Source of the DNA: Dyella japonica DSM 16301
Lineage (GTDB): Bacteria > Pseudomonadota > Gammaproteobacteria > Xanthomonadales > Rhodanobacteraceae
Assembly (NCBI RefSeq): GCF_001010355.1
Contig: NZ_JPLA01000003.1
Location: forward strand, 33,643 to 97,642
Direction of reading: 5' to 3'
Length of the DNA stretch: 64,000 bases
Each line of letters opens with the position of its first letter. The stretch's first letter is position 1. Under the pieces are notes generated by a model. The model did no database searches and had not been told where the DNA came from. It saw only the letters and a list, made by a program, of their open reading frames with translations. The translations under genes were made by a program, and so were the position numbers. Of the stretch, positions 42,910 through 52,384 are shown in pieces.

Positions 42910-43305
42910 ATGGCAGACACGCAACGACCGCTCTCTCCCCACATGGGCATATATAAGTGGCAAGTGCAGATGGTGACCTCCATCGTGCATCGCGCCACCG
43001 GCATTGCCCTTTCCGTCGGCACCTTGCTCGTGTTGTGGGGTGTGTTCTCCCTCGCCAGCGGCGAAGACAGCTATAACCAGTTCAAGACCTGCCTGGGCAG
43101 CCCGATCGGCATGATCCTGATGATCGGCTGGAGCTGGGCGCTGTTCTTCCACCTGTGCAACGGCATCCGTCATCTGATCCAGGACGGTGGCATGGGCTAC
43201 GCCATTCCGCAGTTCGTCCGTTCCAGCTGGCTCTCGATCATCGGCAGCGTCGTGCTGACCATCATCGTGTGGGCTTACGTGCTGACCGCCGGAGGTGCCG
43301 CATGA
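42910..43305 (+). CDS. sdhC: Succinate dehydrogenase cytochrome b556 subunit
   Basis: A 131-aa membrane anchor with three helices. SPHMGIYKWQVQMVTSIVHR is the quinone-side signature with the conserved Ser and Arg. FFHLCNGIRHLIQDGG contains the haem-ligand histidine of the HxxxGxRHLxxD motif. It overlaps sdhD by 4 bp (ATGA). Confidence 0.96.
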   Translation: MADTQRPLSPHMGIYKWQVQMVTSIVHRATGIALSVGTLLVLWGVFSLASGEDSYNQFKTCLGSPIGMILMIGWSWALFFHLCNGIRHLIQDGGMGYAIPQFVRSSWLSIIGSVVLTIIVWAYVLTAGGAA

Positions 43306-43715
43306 GCGCCAACGGTCCGCAGTACGACGTGCGCAAGCAGTTGCGCAATCCCTTGAAGCGCGCCCGCGGCCTGGGCTCGGCGCAGTCCGGTGTCGGTCAT
43401 TGGTGGACGCAGCGCATCACCGCCGCGGCGCTGGTGTTCCTCGGCATCTGGTTTGTGCTGACCGTGCTTTGCGCGCTGCACGCCGACTACGCCACGGCGC
43501 GCGGCATCGTCGCCAAGCCGTGGAACGCCTTGCTGCTGGTGGCCTTCGTGCTCGCCATGTGCTGGCACGCGGTGCTCGGCCTGCAGGTGGTGATCGAAGA
43601 TTACGTGCATACCCGCTGGGTGGAGGTCGCCCTCCTGGTGCTGGTGAAGTTCATTGCGGTGCTTGGCACCTTGGCCACCTTGATGGCCGTGCTGCGCGTG
43701 GCGCTGGGAGCCTGA
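43302..43715 (+). CDS. sdhD: Succinate dehydrogenase hydrophobic membrane anchor subunit
   Basis: A 137-aa protein with three membrane helices after a basic N-terminal tail. [20 protein letters not shown] and [20 protein letters not shown] carry the haem/quinone-side residues of SdhD (H-x-x-x-G-x-x-x-x-x-E-D-Y). It overlaps sdhC by 4 bp; sdhA follows after 4 bases. Confidence 0.95.
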   Translation: MSANGPQYDVRKQLRNPLKRARGLGSAQSGVGHWWTQRITAAALVFLGIWFVLTVLCALHADYATARGIVAKPWNALLLVAFVLAMCWHAVLGLQVVIEDYVHTRWVEVALLVLVKFIAVLGTLATLMAVLRVALGA

Positions 43716-43719
43716 TTCG

Positions 43720-45507
43720 ATGGAAAGCTACAAGATCCAACAGCATAAGTACGACGTGATCGTGGTCGGCGCCGGTGGCGCGGGCCTGCGCGCCACCTTC
43801 GGCCTGGCCGAGAAGGGCCTCAAGGCCGCGTGCATCACCAAGGTGTTCCCGACCCGTTCGCACACCGTGGCGGCGCAGGGCGGCATCTCCGCCGCGCTCG
43901 GCAACATGGGCGAGGACGACTGGCGCTTCCACTTCTACGACACGATCAAGGGTTCGGACTGGCTCGGCGACCAGGACGCGATCGAGTACATGTGCCGTGA
44001 GGCGATTCCGGCCATCATCGAGCTGGAACACTACGGCGTGCCGTTCTCGCGCACCGAGGAAGGCAAGATCTACCAGCGTCCGTTCGGCGGCATGACCACG
44101 CACTACGGCAAGGGCACCGCGCAGCGCACCTGCGCCGCGGCCGACCGTACCGGTCACGCCATCCTGCATACGCTGTACCAGCAGGCGCTGGCGCATGACG
44201 CCACGTTCTTCATCGAGTACTTCGCCATCGACCTCATCTTCGACGAAGAAGGTGTGTGCCGCGGCGTGCTCGCGCTGGACATGAACGAAGGCACCTTGCA
44301 CTTCTTCCGCGGCCACGCGGTGGTGCTGGCGACCGGCGGCTACGGCCGCGCCTACTTCAGCGCCACCTCGGCGCATACCTGCACCGGCGACGGTGGCGGC
44401 ATGGTGCTGCGCGCGGGCCTTGCGCTGCAGGACATGGAGTTCGTGCAGTTCCACCCGACCGGCATCTACGGTTCGGGCTGCCTGATCACCGAAGGCGTGC
44501 GTGGCGAAGGTGGTTACCTCACCAACTCCAACGGCGAGCGCTTTATGGAGCGCTATGCGCCCAACGCCAAGGACCTCGCTTCGCGTGACGTGGTCAGCCG
44601 CGCCATGACGATGGAAATCCGCGAAGGCCGCGGCGTGGGCGAGCACAAGGATCACATCCACATCAACCTGATGCACCTGGGCGCGAACGTGATCCACGAA
44701 CGGCTGCCCGGCATCGCCGAGTCGGCGCGCATCTTTGCCGGCGTGGACGTGACCAAGGAACCGATCCCGGTGATCCCGACCGTCCACTACAACATGGGCG
44801 GCATCCCCACCAACTATCACGGCGAAGTGGTGCAGAAGCGCGGCGACGACGTCGATGCCGTGGTGCCGGGCCTGTTCGCCATCGGCGAAGCGGCTTGCGT
44901 GTCCGTGCATGGCGCCAACCGCCTGGGCTCCAACTCGCTGCTCGACCTGGTGGTGTTCGGTCGCTCGGTGTCGCACCGCTGCGCCGAGATCATCAAGCCG
45001 GACACGGCCCACAAGGACCTGCCGGCCAGCGTGCTGGACAAGGCCTTGGCCCGCTTCGACGGCCTGCGCAATGCCAAGGGCAGCCTGCCGACCGCGAAGA
45101 TCCGCGCCGAAATGCAGCGCACGATGCAGTCCGATGCGGCCGTGTTCCGCACCGGCGAGTCGCTCAAGGAAGGCTGCGAGAAGATCTCCAAGGTGCGCGA
45201 GTCGTTCAAGGACGTGGGCGTCAGCGATCGTTCGCTGGTGTGGAACTCCGACCTGATCGAAACGCTGGAACTGGCCAACCTGCTCGACCAGGCGGTGGCC
45301 ACCATGTACTCGGCCGAGCAGCGTCACGAGAGCCGCGGCGCGCATGCCCGTGAAGACTTCCCGGACCGCGATGACCATGAGTGGCAGAAGCACACCATGG
45401 TTTCGGTCGACGAGAACGGCAAGACCAACTTCGATTTCCGTCCGGTGCACATGTACACCATGACGAAAGACGTCGACGTCGTTCCGCCGAAAAAGCGTAC
45501 TTACTGA
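43720..45507 (+). CDS. sdhA: Succinate dehydrogenase flavoprotein subunit
   Basis: A 595-aa catalytic subunit carrying covalent [20 protein letters not shown] is the FAD-binding motif. The flavinylation histidine is in [20 protein letters not shown], and [20 protein letters not shown] and the active-site arginine region follow. The C-terminus ends [13 protein letters not shown] as in proteobacterial enzymes. It is the third gene of sdhCDAB; SdhE (46475) and the DUF1674 protein (42660) are its predicted assembly factors. Confidence 0.98.
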   Translation: MESYKIQQHKYDVIVVGAGGAGLRATFGLAEKGLKAACITKVFPTRSHTVAAQGGISAALGNMGEDDWRFHFYDTIKGSDWLGDQDAIEYMCREAIPAIIELEHYGVPFSRTEEGKIYQRPFGGMTTHYGKGTAQRTCAAADRTGHAILHTLYQQALAHDATFFIEYFAIDLIFDEEGVCRGVLALDMNEGTLHFFRGHAVVLATGGYGRAYFSATSAHTCTGDGGGMVLRAGLALQDMEFVQFHPTGIYGSGCLITEGVRGEGGYLTNSNGERFMERYAPNAKDLASRDVVSRAMTMEIREGRGVGEHKDHIHINLMHLGANVIHERLPGIAESARIFAGVDVTKEPIPVIPTVHYNMGGIPTNYHGEVVQKRGDDVDAVVPGLFAIGEAACVSVHGANRLGSNSLLDLVVFGRSVSHRCAEIIKPDTAHKDLPASVLDKALARFDGLRNAKGSLPTAKIRAEMQRTMQSDAAVFRTGESLKEGCEKISKVRESFKDVGVSDRSLVWNSDLIETLELANLLDQAVATMYSAEQRHESRGAHAREDFPDRDDHEWQKHTMVSVDENGKTNFDFRPVHMYTMTKDVDVVPPKKRTY

Positions 45508-45528
45508 TACCCGGACTGGAGAGCCACT

Positions 45529-46311
45529 GTGGCTGAGTTTTCGCTTCCCAAGAATTCCAAGGTCCAGCCGGGCAAACACTATCCGGCCAAGGACGCCAAG
45601 AAGCCGCGTATGTTCCGCATCTATCGCTGGAGCCCGGACGACGGCCAGAACCCGCGCATCGATACGTATGAAGTCGACATGGCGGCGTGCGGCCCGATGG
45701 TTCTGGACGCGCTGCTGAAGATCAAGAACGAGATCGACTCGACGCTCACCCTGCGCCGTTCGTGCCGCGAAGGCATCTGCGGTTCGTGTGCGATGAACAT
45801 CGACGGCACCAACACGCTGGCCTGCACCAAGGCGATCGAGGATTGCGCCTCGGGCGACGTGAAGATCTATCCGCTGCCGCATATGCCGGTGGTGAAGGAT
45901 CTGGTGCCCGACCTCACGCACTTCTACGCCCAGTTCGCGTCGATCAAGCCGTGGCTGCGCACGCAGAGCCCGGCCCCGGCCGACAAAGAGCGCCTGCAGT
46001 CGCCGGAAGACCGCAAGAAACTCGACGGTCTGTATGAGTGCATCCTGTGCGCCTGCTGCTCGACCAGCTGCCCGAGCTACTGGTGGAACGGCGACCGTTA
46101 TCTCGGTCCGGCCATCCTGCTGCAAGCGTATCGCTGGATCATCGACAGCCGCGACGAGGACACCGGTGCGCGCCTGGATGATCTGGAAGATCCGTTCAAG
46201 CTGTATCGCTGCCACACGATCATGAACTGCGCCCGCACCTGCCCGAAGGGTCTGAACCCGGCTAAGGCGATTGCGGAGATCAAGAAGTTGATCGTTGAGC
46301 GTCGGACTTAA
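45529..46311 (+). CDS. sdhB: Succinate dehydrogenase iron-sulfur subunit
   Basis: A 260-aa protein with three Fe-S clusters. Start is GTG 45529, with CTGGAGAG five bases upstream. The 2Fe-2S ligands are in [16 protein letters not shown] and NTLACTKAI. The 4Fe-4S ligands are in [16 protein letters not shown], and the remaining ones in [20 protein letters not shown]. It is about 20 residues longer than the E. coli protein at the N-terminus. A repeat-rich spacer of 163 bases separates it from sdhE. Confidence 0.98.
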   Translation: MAEFSLPKNSKVQPGKHYPAKDAKKPRMFRIYRWSPDDGQNPRIDTYEVDMAACGPMVLDALLKIKNEIDSTLTLRRSCREGICGSCAMNIDGTNTLACTKAIEDCASGDVKIYPLPHMPVVKDLVPDLTHFYAQFASIKPWLRTQSPAPADKERLQSPEDRKKLDGLYECILCACCSTSCPSYWWNGDRYLGPAILLQAYRWIIDSRDEDTGARLDDLEDPFKLYRCHTIMNCARTCPKGLNPAKAIAEIKKLIVERRT

Positions 46312-46324
46312 GACGTCGCTCTTT

Positions 46325-46451
46325 CCCTCTCCCCTGCGGGGAGAGGGTAGGGTGAGGGGCGGGTGCTCGAGAAAGCCTTGCTACGAGCCAAGTAAGAACT
46401 GAGGCAAGATTGGCCCCTCACCTCAATCCTCTCCCCGGAGGGGAGAGGAAG
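46325..46451. repeat. CT/GA-rich inverted repeat between sdhB and sdhE
   Basis: The unit 46325-46359 (CCCTCTCCCCTGCGGGGAGA... ending GTGAGGGG) is repeated in inverted form at 46414-46451 (beginning CCCCTCACCTCAATCC). Each unit also has its own short hairpin. This family differs from the TGTGGGAGCGCACC element elsewhere in the window. Similar units are common between genes in xanthomonads and other Proteobacteria. Confidence 0.85.
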
Positions 46452-46474
46452 TAGAAGCCAGGAGGCGTGTCGCA

Positions 46475-46723
46475 ATGGACGAAGCCCGCATCAAGCGCCT
46501 CCGCTGGCGCACCCGCCGCGGCACGCGCGAGCTTGACGCCCTGTTCGGCGGCTGGCTCGACGAGCGCTTTGCCGATGCCGATGAGGCCCAGCGCCAGGCC
46601 TTCGATGAACTGCTCGACGTGCAGGACCCGGACCTGTGGGACTGGGTGATGGGCCACGCCCAGGCGACGCGCCCGGACTGGCAGGCGATCATCGATGACA
46701 TCCGCGCCCGCCATCGGCTTTGA
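46475..46723 (+). CDS. sdhE: FAD assembly factor SdhE
   Basis: An 82-aa all-helical protein. WRTRRGTRELDALFGGWLDE contains the RGxRE motif needed for flavinylation of SdhA, and DPDLWDWVMGHAQ is the second conserved block. It stands after sdhCDAB and overlaps ygfX by 29 bp, as sdhE-ygfX pairs do in enterobacteria. Confidence 0.95.
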   Translation: MDEARIKRLRWRTRRGTRELDALFGGWLDERFADADEAQRQAFDELLDVQDPDLWDWVMGHAQATRPDWQAIIDDIRARHRL

Positions 46724-47150
46724 ATATCGGCCCTCGCGCTGGCTAGGGCGCCTGCTGTGGTTTCTTTCAACCTTGGCCGCGCTTGCCGTGTGGATGTCTG
46801 CCGCTCCTTGGCCGGTCGCGCTCGCGATCGCCTTGGCGATAGGCCTTGCCCTCTGGCGCACTTTGTTGCGCTGGTCCGGCCTATCGGTGCAGGCAGCGGG
46901 CTGGGGGCGTGATGGCAGCTGGAGCCTGCGTTTGCGGGGCGATCAGGACAGTGCGGCCACGCTCTCATCGTATCGGGTGATCGGCGAGCAGGCCGTATGG
47001 CTGCGGCTGTCGCTGGCCGGCAGGGGCCACGTCGCGCTGCTGCTGGCGCCCGACAACAGCGATGCCGATATCCGGCGCCGCCTGCGCATGCGGCTGGCCC
47101 AGGTTGAGGCATCGGGCACTTACGCCGCCGGCCGCGGTCCTACGGTTTAG
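46695..47150 (+). CDS. ygfX: YgfX/CptA-like small membrane protein
   Basis: A 151-aa protein from ATG 46695, overlapping the end of sdhE. Two hydrophobic segments (LLWFLSTLAALAVWMSA and PVALAIALAIGLALWRTLL) are followed by a soluble part with GRDGSWSLRLRGDQDSA, typical of YgfX. In E. coli the sdhE-ygfX operon has this same order. YgfX has been described as a toxin of cytoskeletal proteins, but its link with SdhE is debated. The assignment depends mainly on position and the two-helix plan. Confidence 0.78.
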   Translation: MTSAPAIGFEYRPSRWLGRLLWFLSTLAALAVWMSAAPWPVALAIALAIGLALWRTLLRWSGLSVQAAGWGRDGSWSLRLRGDQDSAATLSSYRVIGEQAVWLRLSLAGRGHVALLLAPDNSDADIRRRLRMRLAQVEASGTYAAGRGPTV

Positions 47151-47220
47151 CCGCGTTACAGGCGATAATCGGCAGCATTCGGGCCGTCAGCCCCTTCGAA
47201 ACCCATAAGCGACCGCCCTA

Positions 47221-48468
47221 ATGTTCCGACCGCTAGAGCTTTTTATTGGCCTGCGTTACACCCGCGCCAAGCGTCGCAATCAATTCATCTCCTTCATCTC
47301 CACCGTCTCCATCGTCTGCATCGCCATCAGCGTGACCGCGTTGATCACGGTGATGTCGGTGATGAACGGCTTCGATGACGAGTTGCGCTCGCGCATCCTC
47401 GGCGCCATCTCGCATGCCACGGTTTCCGGCATGCCGGGTGAGGCCGTGCAGGACTGGCCGCGTGCAGTGAAGATTGCCGGCGCCAACAAGCATGTGCTGG
47501 GCGCCGCACCTTACGTGGAGAGCGAGGCCTTTCTGCAGGCACGGCGTTCCACCGGCGGTGTGCTGCGCGGCATCGAGCCGGCGCAGGAGCCCAAGGTTTC
47601 CGACCTCGACCAGCACATGGTCGAAGGCAAGCTCAACGAACTGACCCCGGGCAGCTGGCATATCGTGCTGGGCCGCGAACTGGCGATGCAGCTGGGTGTG
47701 GCGGTGGGCGACAAGGTCATCGTCGCGGTGCCGGCGTTCCAGTCATCGCCGATCACGGGCAGCGTGCCGAACCTGCGTACCTTCACCGTGTCGGGCGTGT
47801 TCGAGATGGGCATGCAGGAATTCGATTCGGGGCTCGCACTGGTCAACATGACCGACGCCGAGCGACTCAATCGCTTGGGTGGTCCCACCGGCATTCGCTT
47901 GAAACTCGATGACATGTTCAACGCGCGCGAAGTGGCGCGCGAGCTTGCCGATCAACTGGGCCAGGTCTATCGCGTGGATACCTGGATGGATAGCCACGCC
48001 AACTTCTTCTCCGCCATTTCGATGGAGAAGAAGGTGATGTTCATCATCCTCTCGCTGATCATCCTGGTCGCCGTGATCAACCTCATCTCGATGCTGATGA
48101 TGCTGGTGACCGACAAGCAGGCGGATATCGCCATCCTGCGAACCCTCGGGTCGACACCACGCAGCATCATGGGCATGTTCATGGTGCAGGGCGTGCTGGT
48201 CGGCTTTGTCGGCATCGGCTTCGGCGTGGGCCTGGGTTCGCTGCTGTCCTGGAAGCTGCCTGGCATCGTGAAGTGGATCGAGCACGTCACCGGCGTCACC
48301 TTCCTCTCGCCGGACGTCTATTACATCAGCGAGCTGCCGAGCAAACTGCTGGCGAGCGACGTGGGCTGGGTGGCGCTGATCACCTTCCTGTTCTCCTTGC
48401 TGGCCACCCTCTACCCCGCTTGGCGTGCGTCGCGCACCCAGCCCGCGCAGGCGCTGCGTTATGAATAA
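47221..48468 (+). CDS. lolC: Lipoprotein-releasing ABC transporter permease LolC/LolE
   Basis: A 415-aa permease with the LolC/LolE layout: an N-terminal helix (FISTVSIVCIAISVTALITV), a large periplasmic domain (about 45-270), and three C-terminal helices. LRTLGSTPRSIMGMFMVQGV is the coupling region that contacts LolD. Only one permease gene is seen, so a homodimer (LolF-like) or a partner gene elsewhere is possible. It overlaps lolD by 8 bp. The complex moves outer-membrane lipoproteins to LolA. Confidence 0.95.
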   Translation: MFRPLELFIGLRYTRAKRRNQFISFISTVSIVCIAISVTALITVMSVMNGFDDELRSRILGAISHATVSGMPGEAVQDWPRAVKIAGANKHVLGAAPYVESEAFLQARRSTGGVLRGIEPAQEPKVSDLDQHMVEGKLNELTPGSWHIVLGRELAMQLGVAVGDKVIVAVPAFQSSPITGSVPNLRTFTVSGVFEMGMQEFDSGLALVNMTDAERLNRLGGPTGIRLKLDDMFNAREVARELADQLGQVYRVDTWMDSHANFFSAISMEKKVMFIILSLIILVAVINLISMLMMLVTDKQADIAILRTLGSTPRSIMGMFMVQGVLVGFVGIGFGVGLGSLLSWKLPGIVKWIEHVTGVTFLSPDVYYISELPSKLLASDVGWVALITFLFSLLATLYPAWRASRTQPAQALRYE

Positions 48469-49171
48469 GCCGATGAGTTCCGCCAATGACGTGGTGATGC
48501 GCGCAAGCCATATCGCCAAGACGTACGAAGAAGGCGATCTGAAAACCGACGTGCTGTCCGACGTGAGTTTCACGCTGAAGCGCAGCGAGACGCTGGCCAT
48601 CGTGGGTGCGTCCGGTTCGGGCAAGAGCACGCTGCTGCATATCCTGGGCGGCCTGGACACGCTGACGCGCGGCGAGGTGGAAGTGGACGGGCGCAACCTC
48701 TCCAGCCTTTCCGACGCCGAGCGCGGCCGGGTGCGCAATCGCTCGATGGGTTTCATCTACCAGTTCCACCATCTGCTGCCGGAGTTCACCGCGCTGGAGA
48801 ACGTGTGCATGCCGCTGTTGATCCGCGGTGTGTCCATCAGCGAAGCGGAACGACAGGCAGCGGAGCTGCTGGGGCGGGTGGGACTGGGCCAGCGCTTGAA
48901 TCACAAGCCGTCCGAACTCTCGGGCGGCGAGCGCCAGCGCAGTGCGGTGGCGCGCGCGCTGGTGACGCGTCCGGCCGTGGTGTTGGGCGATGAGCCCACT
49001 GGCAATCTCGACGAGACCAATGCGGCGCAGGTCTATGACCTGATGATCGAGCTCAATCGCGAGATCGGCACCAGCTTCATCCTGGTCACGCACGACAATC
49101 GCCTCGCCAAGCGCATGGATCGCACGCTGGAGCTGCACAACGGCAGCCTGGTGGAAAAGATCCACGCCTGA
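48461..49171 (+). CDS. lolD: Lipoprotein-releasing ABC transporter ATP-binding protein LolD
   Basis: A 236-aa ATPase. Walker A is GASGSGKSTLLHILGGLD, the signature PSELSGGERQRSAVARAL, and Walker B VVLGDEPTGNLDE. The LolD-type motif FIYQFHHLLPEFTALENVCM is present. ATG 48461 overlaps the permease stop; a second ATG (MSSAND) lies four codons on. A hairpin at 49179-49196 follows. Confidence 0.96.
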   Translation: MNKPMSSANDVVMRASHIAKTYEEGDLKTDVLSDVSFTLKRSETLAIVGASGSGKSTLLHILGGLDTLTRGEVEVDGRNLSSLSDAERGRVRNRSMGFIYQFHHLLPEFTALENVCMPLLIRGVSISEAERQAAELLGRVGLGQRLNHKPSELSGGERQRSAVARALVTRPAVVLGDEPTGNLDETNAAQVYDLMIELNREIGTSFILVTHDNRLAKRMDRTLELHNGSLVEKIHA

Positions 49172-49178
49172 GCACCGA

Positions 49179-49205
49179 GGCCGCCGCAAGGCGGCCTTCG
49201 TGTTT
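49179..49205 (+). terminator. Probable terminator after lolD
   Basis: GGCCGCC GCAA GGCGGCC (49179-49196) followed by TTCGTGTTT. The GNRA-like loop and GC stem fit an intrinsic terminator with a weak T-run. Confidence 0.65.
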
Positions 49206-49282
49206 GAGGCCTACAGGTTTTTCGGCGCCGCCGTTGATTCGCACGCATTAACCTGATCCCCTCCGCAGGGAAGGGGACGGCA

Positions 49283-51580
49283 ATGCGCAAGGATGGCGCG
49301 CTGGTACCGGCGATCATGTTGCTGCTCGGCGTGCTTGTCGTGCAGTGGCTGGTGGTGTTGCCGCCGGCCTGGTCATGCGGCGTACTCGCCGCGGGTGCTT
49401 GCATCATCCTTCGCCTCGGTGCCTATGGGCGTGCGCTGGCCTGGTGTCTGTTCGGCATCGCCTGGGCGTGCTGGCGTGGTGGCGCCGCCATGGATGCACG
49501 CCTGCCGCGCGAGCGAGAGGGGCAGGACATCACGGTTGTGGGACATGTCGCCGATCTCCCGCTCCTCGGCAATGACGCCACCGGTTTTTTGCTCGATCTC
49601 GAACATGCGGCAGTCGGCGGTACGCCGTTGCCCTTGCACGGACGCGTCCGCGTGAATTGGTACCGCAACGCGCCGGAGATCCGGCCCTGCAGTCGCTGGC
49701 GACTCAGCCTGCGCCTCAAGCGGCCACGCGGGCTGCTCAATCCCGGCGGTGCCGATGGCGAACGCAGCGCGCTCGAACGCCACATCGTGGCGGTGGGTTA
49801 CGTGCGCGAAGGTGCGGACAATACGTCGCTGGAAAGCACGGGTTTCTGCATCAACCGCGTGCGGGCTGCCATCAGTCGCGCGATTGCTGTGCGCGTGGGC
49901 GATGCTCACGATGCGGCCTTGCTGCAGACCTTTTCCGTGGGCGATACGCGCGGCTTGAGTCAGCACGACTGGGAAGTGGCGCGGGCCAACGGTATTCCAC
50001 ACCTCATCGCCATCTCGGGATTTCATGTGGGCGTGGCCGCCTTGTTCGGCGTGTGGTTGGCGCGGCTTGTCTATCTGCTGGTGCCACGCTGCGGACGGCG
50101 ACTCCCCCGTGTCCAGGCGCAAGCCGTCGCGGCCATGGTGGTGGCCGCGGTATACAGTGCACTCGCCGGCTTTGGCCTGCCGACCGTACGCACTTTATTG
50201 ATGATCGCGATCGTGGCGCTGGCGCGTTGTTCGCGGCGTCATCCGACGGGCGCGCAGACGCTCTCGCTGGCGCTGTTGGTGGTGTTGCTGGTCGATCCCT
50301 TGTCGATGCTGTCGGCGGGCTTCTGGCTGTCCTTCATCGGCGTGGCATTCTTGATGTTGAGCCTGTCGATACGCGGCAAGGGGCTTCGCGGTTTCCTGCA
50401 TGAGTTGTCGGCCGGCCAGCTGGTGATGACGCTGTCGCTGTTGCCGCTGACGATGTGGTTCTTCGGCGAGGCGTCCCTGGTCGGCGCTCTTTCGAACCTG
50501 ATCGCCGTGCCGTTCGTGAGCTTCGTCATCGTGCCCGCCGCGTTGATCGGCATGATCTCGTTGGCGATCTGTCCGCCACTGGCGCAGCCGGTGTTTGCCG
50601 CTGCGGCGTGGCTGGCGCACGCGCAGTGGTGGCTGCTTGAGCGGATGGCGACCTGGCCGGGCGCGCATTGGTATCTGCCCGAAGTCAGCGGCTGGGCGCT
50701 GGTGCTGGCGACCCTGGGCGCACTGTGGCTGTTCGTACCGCGCGGTGTGCCCATGCGATGGCTGGGTGGTCTGCTGTTCCTGCCGCTGTTGTTTCCGTCG
50801 CGAACGCTGCCCACGCAGGGCGGCTTCCAGCTGTGGATGCTGGACGTGGGGCAGGGCTTGTCCGTGGTGATACGCACCGAGCATCACGCGCTCGTCTACG
50901 ACGCGGGTGCGCGCTATCCGTCGGATTTCGATCTGGGCGAGGCGGCGGTGCTGCCTTCGCTGCACGCACTAGGCATCAGGCAGCTCGACTTGATCGTGGC
51001 CAGCCACGCCGATAACGATCACGCAGGCGGCATGCCGGCCGTGGCCGCGGCATTTCCCGCCGCCGAACGTATCTCGGGCGAGCCTGAGCGATTGCCCATA
51101 CCCATGGCGGCCTGTGAGGTCGGCAAGACCTGGCAGTGGGATGGCGTGAGCCTGCGCGTACTTGCCTCCGGCGGGAGCGGCAGTCCGGCCAATGACCGCT
51201 CCTGCGTGCTGCTGGTGGAAGGGCGGGGTGGCCGTGCGCTGCTGACTGGCGATATCACCGCAGCCGTCGAGCCGACGGTGGCTGCATCGCTTCCGCCAGG
51301 GCCGCCGCTGGTGATCACGGTGCCACATCACGGCAGCAAGACCTCGTCCAGCGCGGCCTTCATCCAGGCATCAGCGCCCGCGTTGGCCCTGGTCTCGGCC
51401 GGCTGGCGCAATCGCTTCCACCATCCGAGCGCAGTCGTCATCAAGCGCTACGACGAGGCCGGCGTGCCCTGGCTGAACACCGCCACCGCCGGGGCCATCC
51501 AGGTCGACGCACCGCCGGACCGCCCGCCCCATGTCGCCGCCACCTGGCGGCAGCGCCAGTCTCGCTACTGGCGCGAATGA
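49283..51580 (+). CDS. comEC: DNA internalisation competence protein ComEC/Rec2
   Basis: A 765-aa inner-membrane channel for single-stranded DNA uptake. An N-terminal OB-like domain (about 60-190; DITVVGHVADLPLL) is followed by the competence domain with many helices (NGIPHLIAISGFHVGVAALF is its signature). A C-terminal metallo-beta-lactamase domain (from about 520) has SHADNDHAGGM and VPHHGSKTSS. All three domains are intact, so uptake of DNA is possible if other competence genes exist elsewhere. It has its own RBS (GGGAAGGGGAC). Confidence 0.95.
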   Translation: MRKDGALVPAIMLLLGVLVVQWLVVLPPAWSCGVLAAGACIILRLGAYGRALAWCLFGIAWACWRGGAAMDARLPREREGQDITVVGHVADLPLLGNDATGFLLDLEHAAVGGTPLPLHGRVRVNWYRNAPEIRPCSRWRLSLRLKRPRGLLNPGGADGERSALERHIVAVGYVREGADNTSLESTGFCINRVRAAISRAIAVRVGDAHDAALLQTFSVGDTRGLSQHDWEVARANGIPHLIAISGFHVGVAALFGVWLARLVYLLVPRCGRRLPRVQAQAVAAMVVAAVYSALAGFGLPTVRTLLMIAIVALARCSRRHPTGAQTLSLALLVVLLVDPLSMLSAGFWLSFIGVAFLMLSLSIRGKGLRGFLHELSAGQLVMTLSLLPLTMWFFGEASLVGALSNLIAVPFVSFVIVPAALIGMISLAICPPLAQPVFAAAAWLAHAQWWLLERMATWPGAHWYLPEVSGWALVLATLGALWLFVPRGVPMRWLGGLLFLPLLFPSRTLPTQGGFQLWMLDVGQGLSVVIRTEHHALVYDAGARYPSDFDLGEAAVLPSLHALGIRQLDLIVASHADNDHAGGMPAVAAAFPAAERISGEPERLPIPMAACEVGKTWQWDGVSLRVLASGGSGSPANDRSCVLLVEGRGGRALLTGDITAAVEPTVAASLPPGPPLVITVPHHGSKTSSSAAFIQASAPALALVSAGWRNRFHHPSAVVIKRYDEAGVPWLNTATAGAIQVDAPPDRPPHVAATWRQRQSRYWRE

Positions 51581-51712
51581 GCCTGGGACCTTGCCAGAGG
51601 CCATCTGAGGCCCCAAAAAGGGGCTCTCGCAACTGCCACCGGTGCCGCGGAACGATCGGACGAGACTGTTATGATGCGTCCCTCCTGACTGGCGAAGTGG
51701 CTCGGAGTCGTT

Positions 51713-52381
51713 GTGCTGGATATCTTGATGGCTGGTGGCTGGGCGATGCTGCCCATCCTGATCTGTTCGGCGGTCGCCCTGGCGATCGTGCTGGAGCGTT
51801 GCTGGACCCTGCGCCGCAAGTCGGTGCTGCCGCCCGGCCTGGGCGAGGAAGTGCGCAACTGGGCGCGTTCGGGCCAGCTCGATCCGAACCACCTCACCAC
51901 CCTCGCCAACGGTTCGCCGCTGGGCGAGCTGCTGGCCTCGGCGTTGGCCGTGCGCAACCGTCCGCGCGAGCTGATCAAGGAGCGCATCGAGGACACCGGC
52001 CGCCATGTCGTTCATCGCATGGAACGCTACCTCAACACGCTGGGCACGATCGCGCTGATCGGCCCGCTGCTCGGCCTGCTCGGCACCGTGATCGGCCTGA
52101 TCCGGATGTTCATGGAAGTGCTGCACGGCGGCGTGGGCGATCCCATGAAGATGGCTGGCGGCATCGGCGAAGCGCTGATCTGTACCGCTACCGGCCTGAT
52201 CGTCGCCATTCCGGCTTACGTGCTGCATCGCTATTTCCGCTCCAAGGTGGCCGGCTACTGCGTAGCCATGGAAAAGCAGGCGACCGAGTTGCTCGACGAG
52301 CTCACCGTCAACCAGCCCACGCCTGCGCCCCGCACGCGCGCGCCGCGCGCCGCGGCAGCCACCGAGTCGAGCGCGAGCTGA
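51713..52381 (+). CDS. exbB: ExbB/TolQ-family proton channel protein
   Basis: A 222-aa inner-membrane protein with three helices (MAGGWAMLPILICSAVALAI; LGTIALIGPLLGLLGTVIGL; ALICTATGLIVAIPAYVLHR). GPLLGLLGTVIGLIRMF is the family signature. Start GTG 51713 has GGAG at 51704-51707. It forms a proton-driven motor with the ExbD gene 3 bases downstream. Position before msbA-lpxK is a known gammaproteobacterial order; its partner TonB-like protein is not here. Confidence 0.94.
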   Translation: MLDILMAGGWAMLPILICSAVALAIVLERCWTLRRKSVLPPGLGEEVRNWARSGQLDPNHLTTLANGSPLGELLASALAVRNRPRELIKERIEDTGRHVVHRMERYLNTLGTIALIGPLLGLLGTVIGLIRMFMEVLHGGVGDPMKMAGGIGEALICTATGLIVAIPAYVLHRYFRSKVAGYCVAMEKQATELLDELTVNQPTPAPRTRAPRAAAATESSAS

Positions 52382-52384
52382 CGC

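Noticed and set aside
43651..46215. An 854-codon open frame antisense to sdhA and sdhB
   Set aside because: Typical shadow of a GC-rich gene; the plus strand encodes clear SdhA and SdhB with all motifs.
51606..51626. Hairpin GAGGCCCC/GGGGCTC after comEC as a terminator
   Set aside because: It lacks a T-run on the plus strand and lies in the exbB leader; could be accidental.
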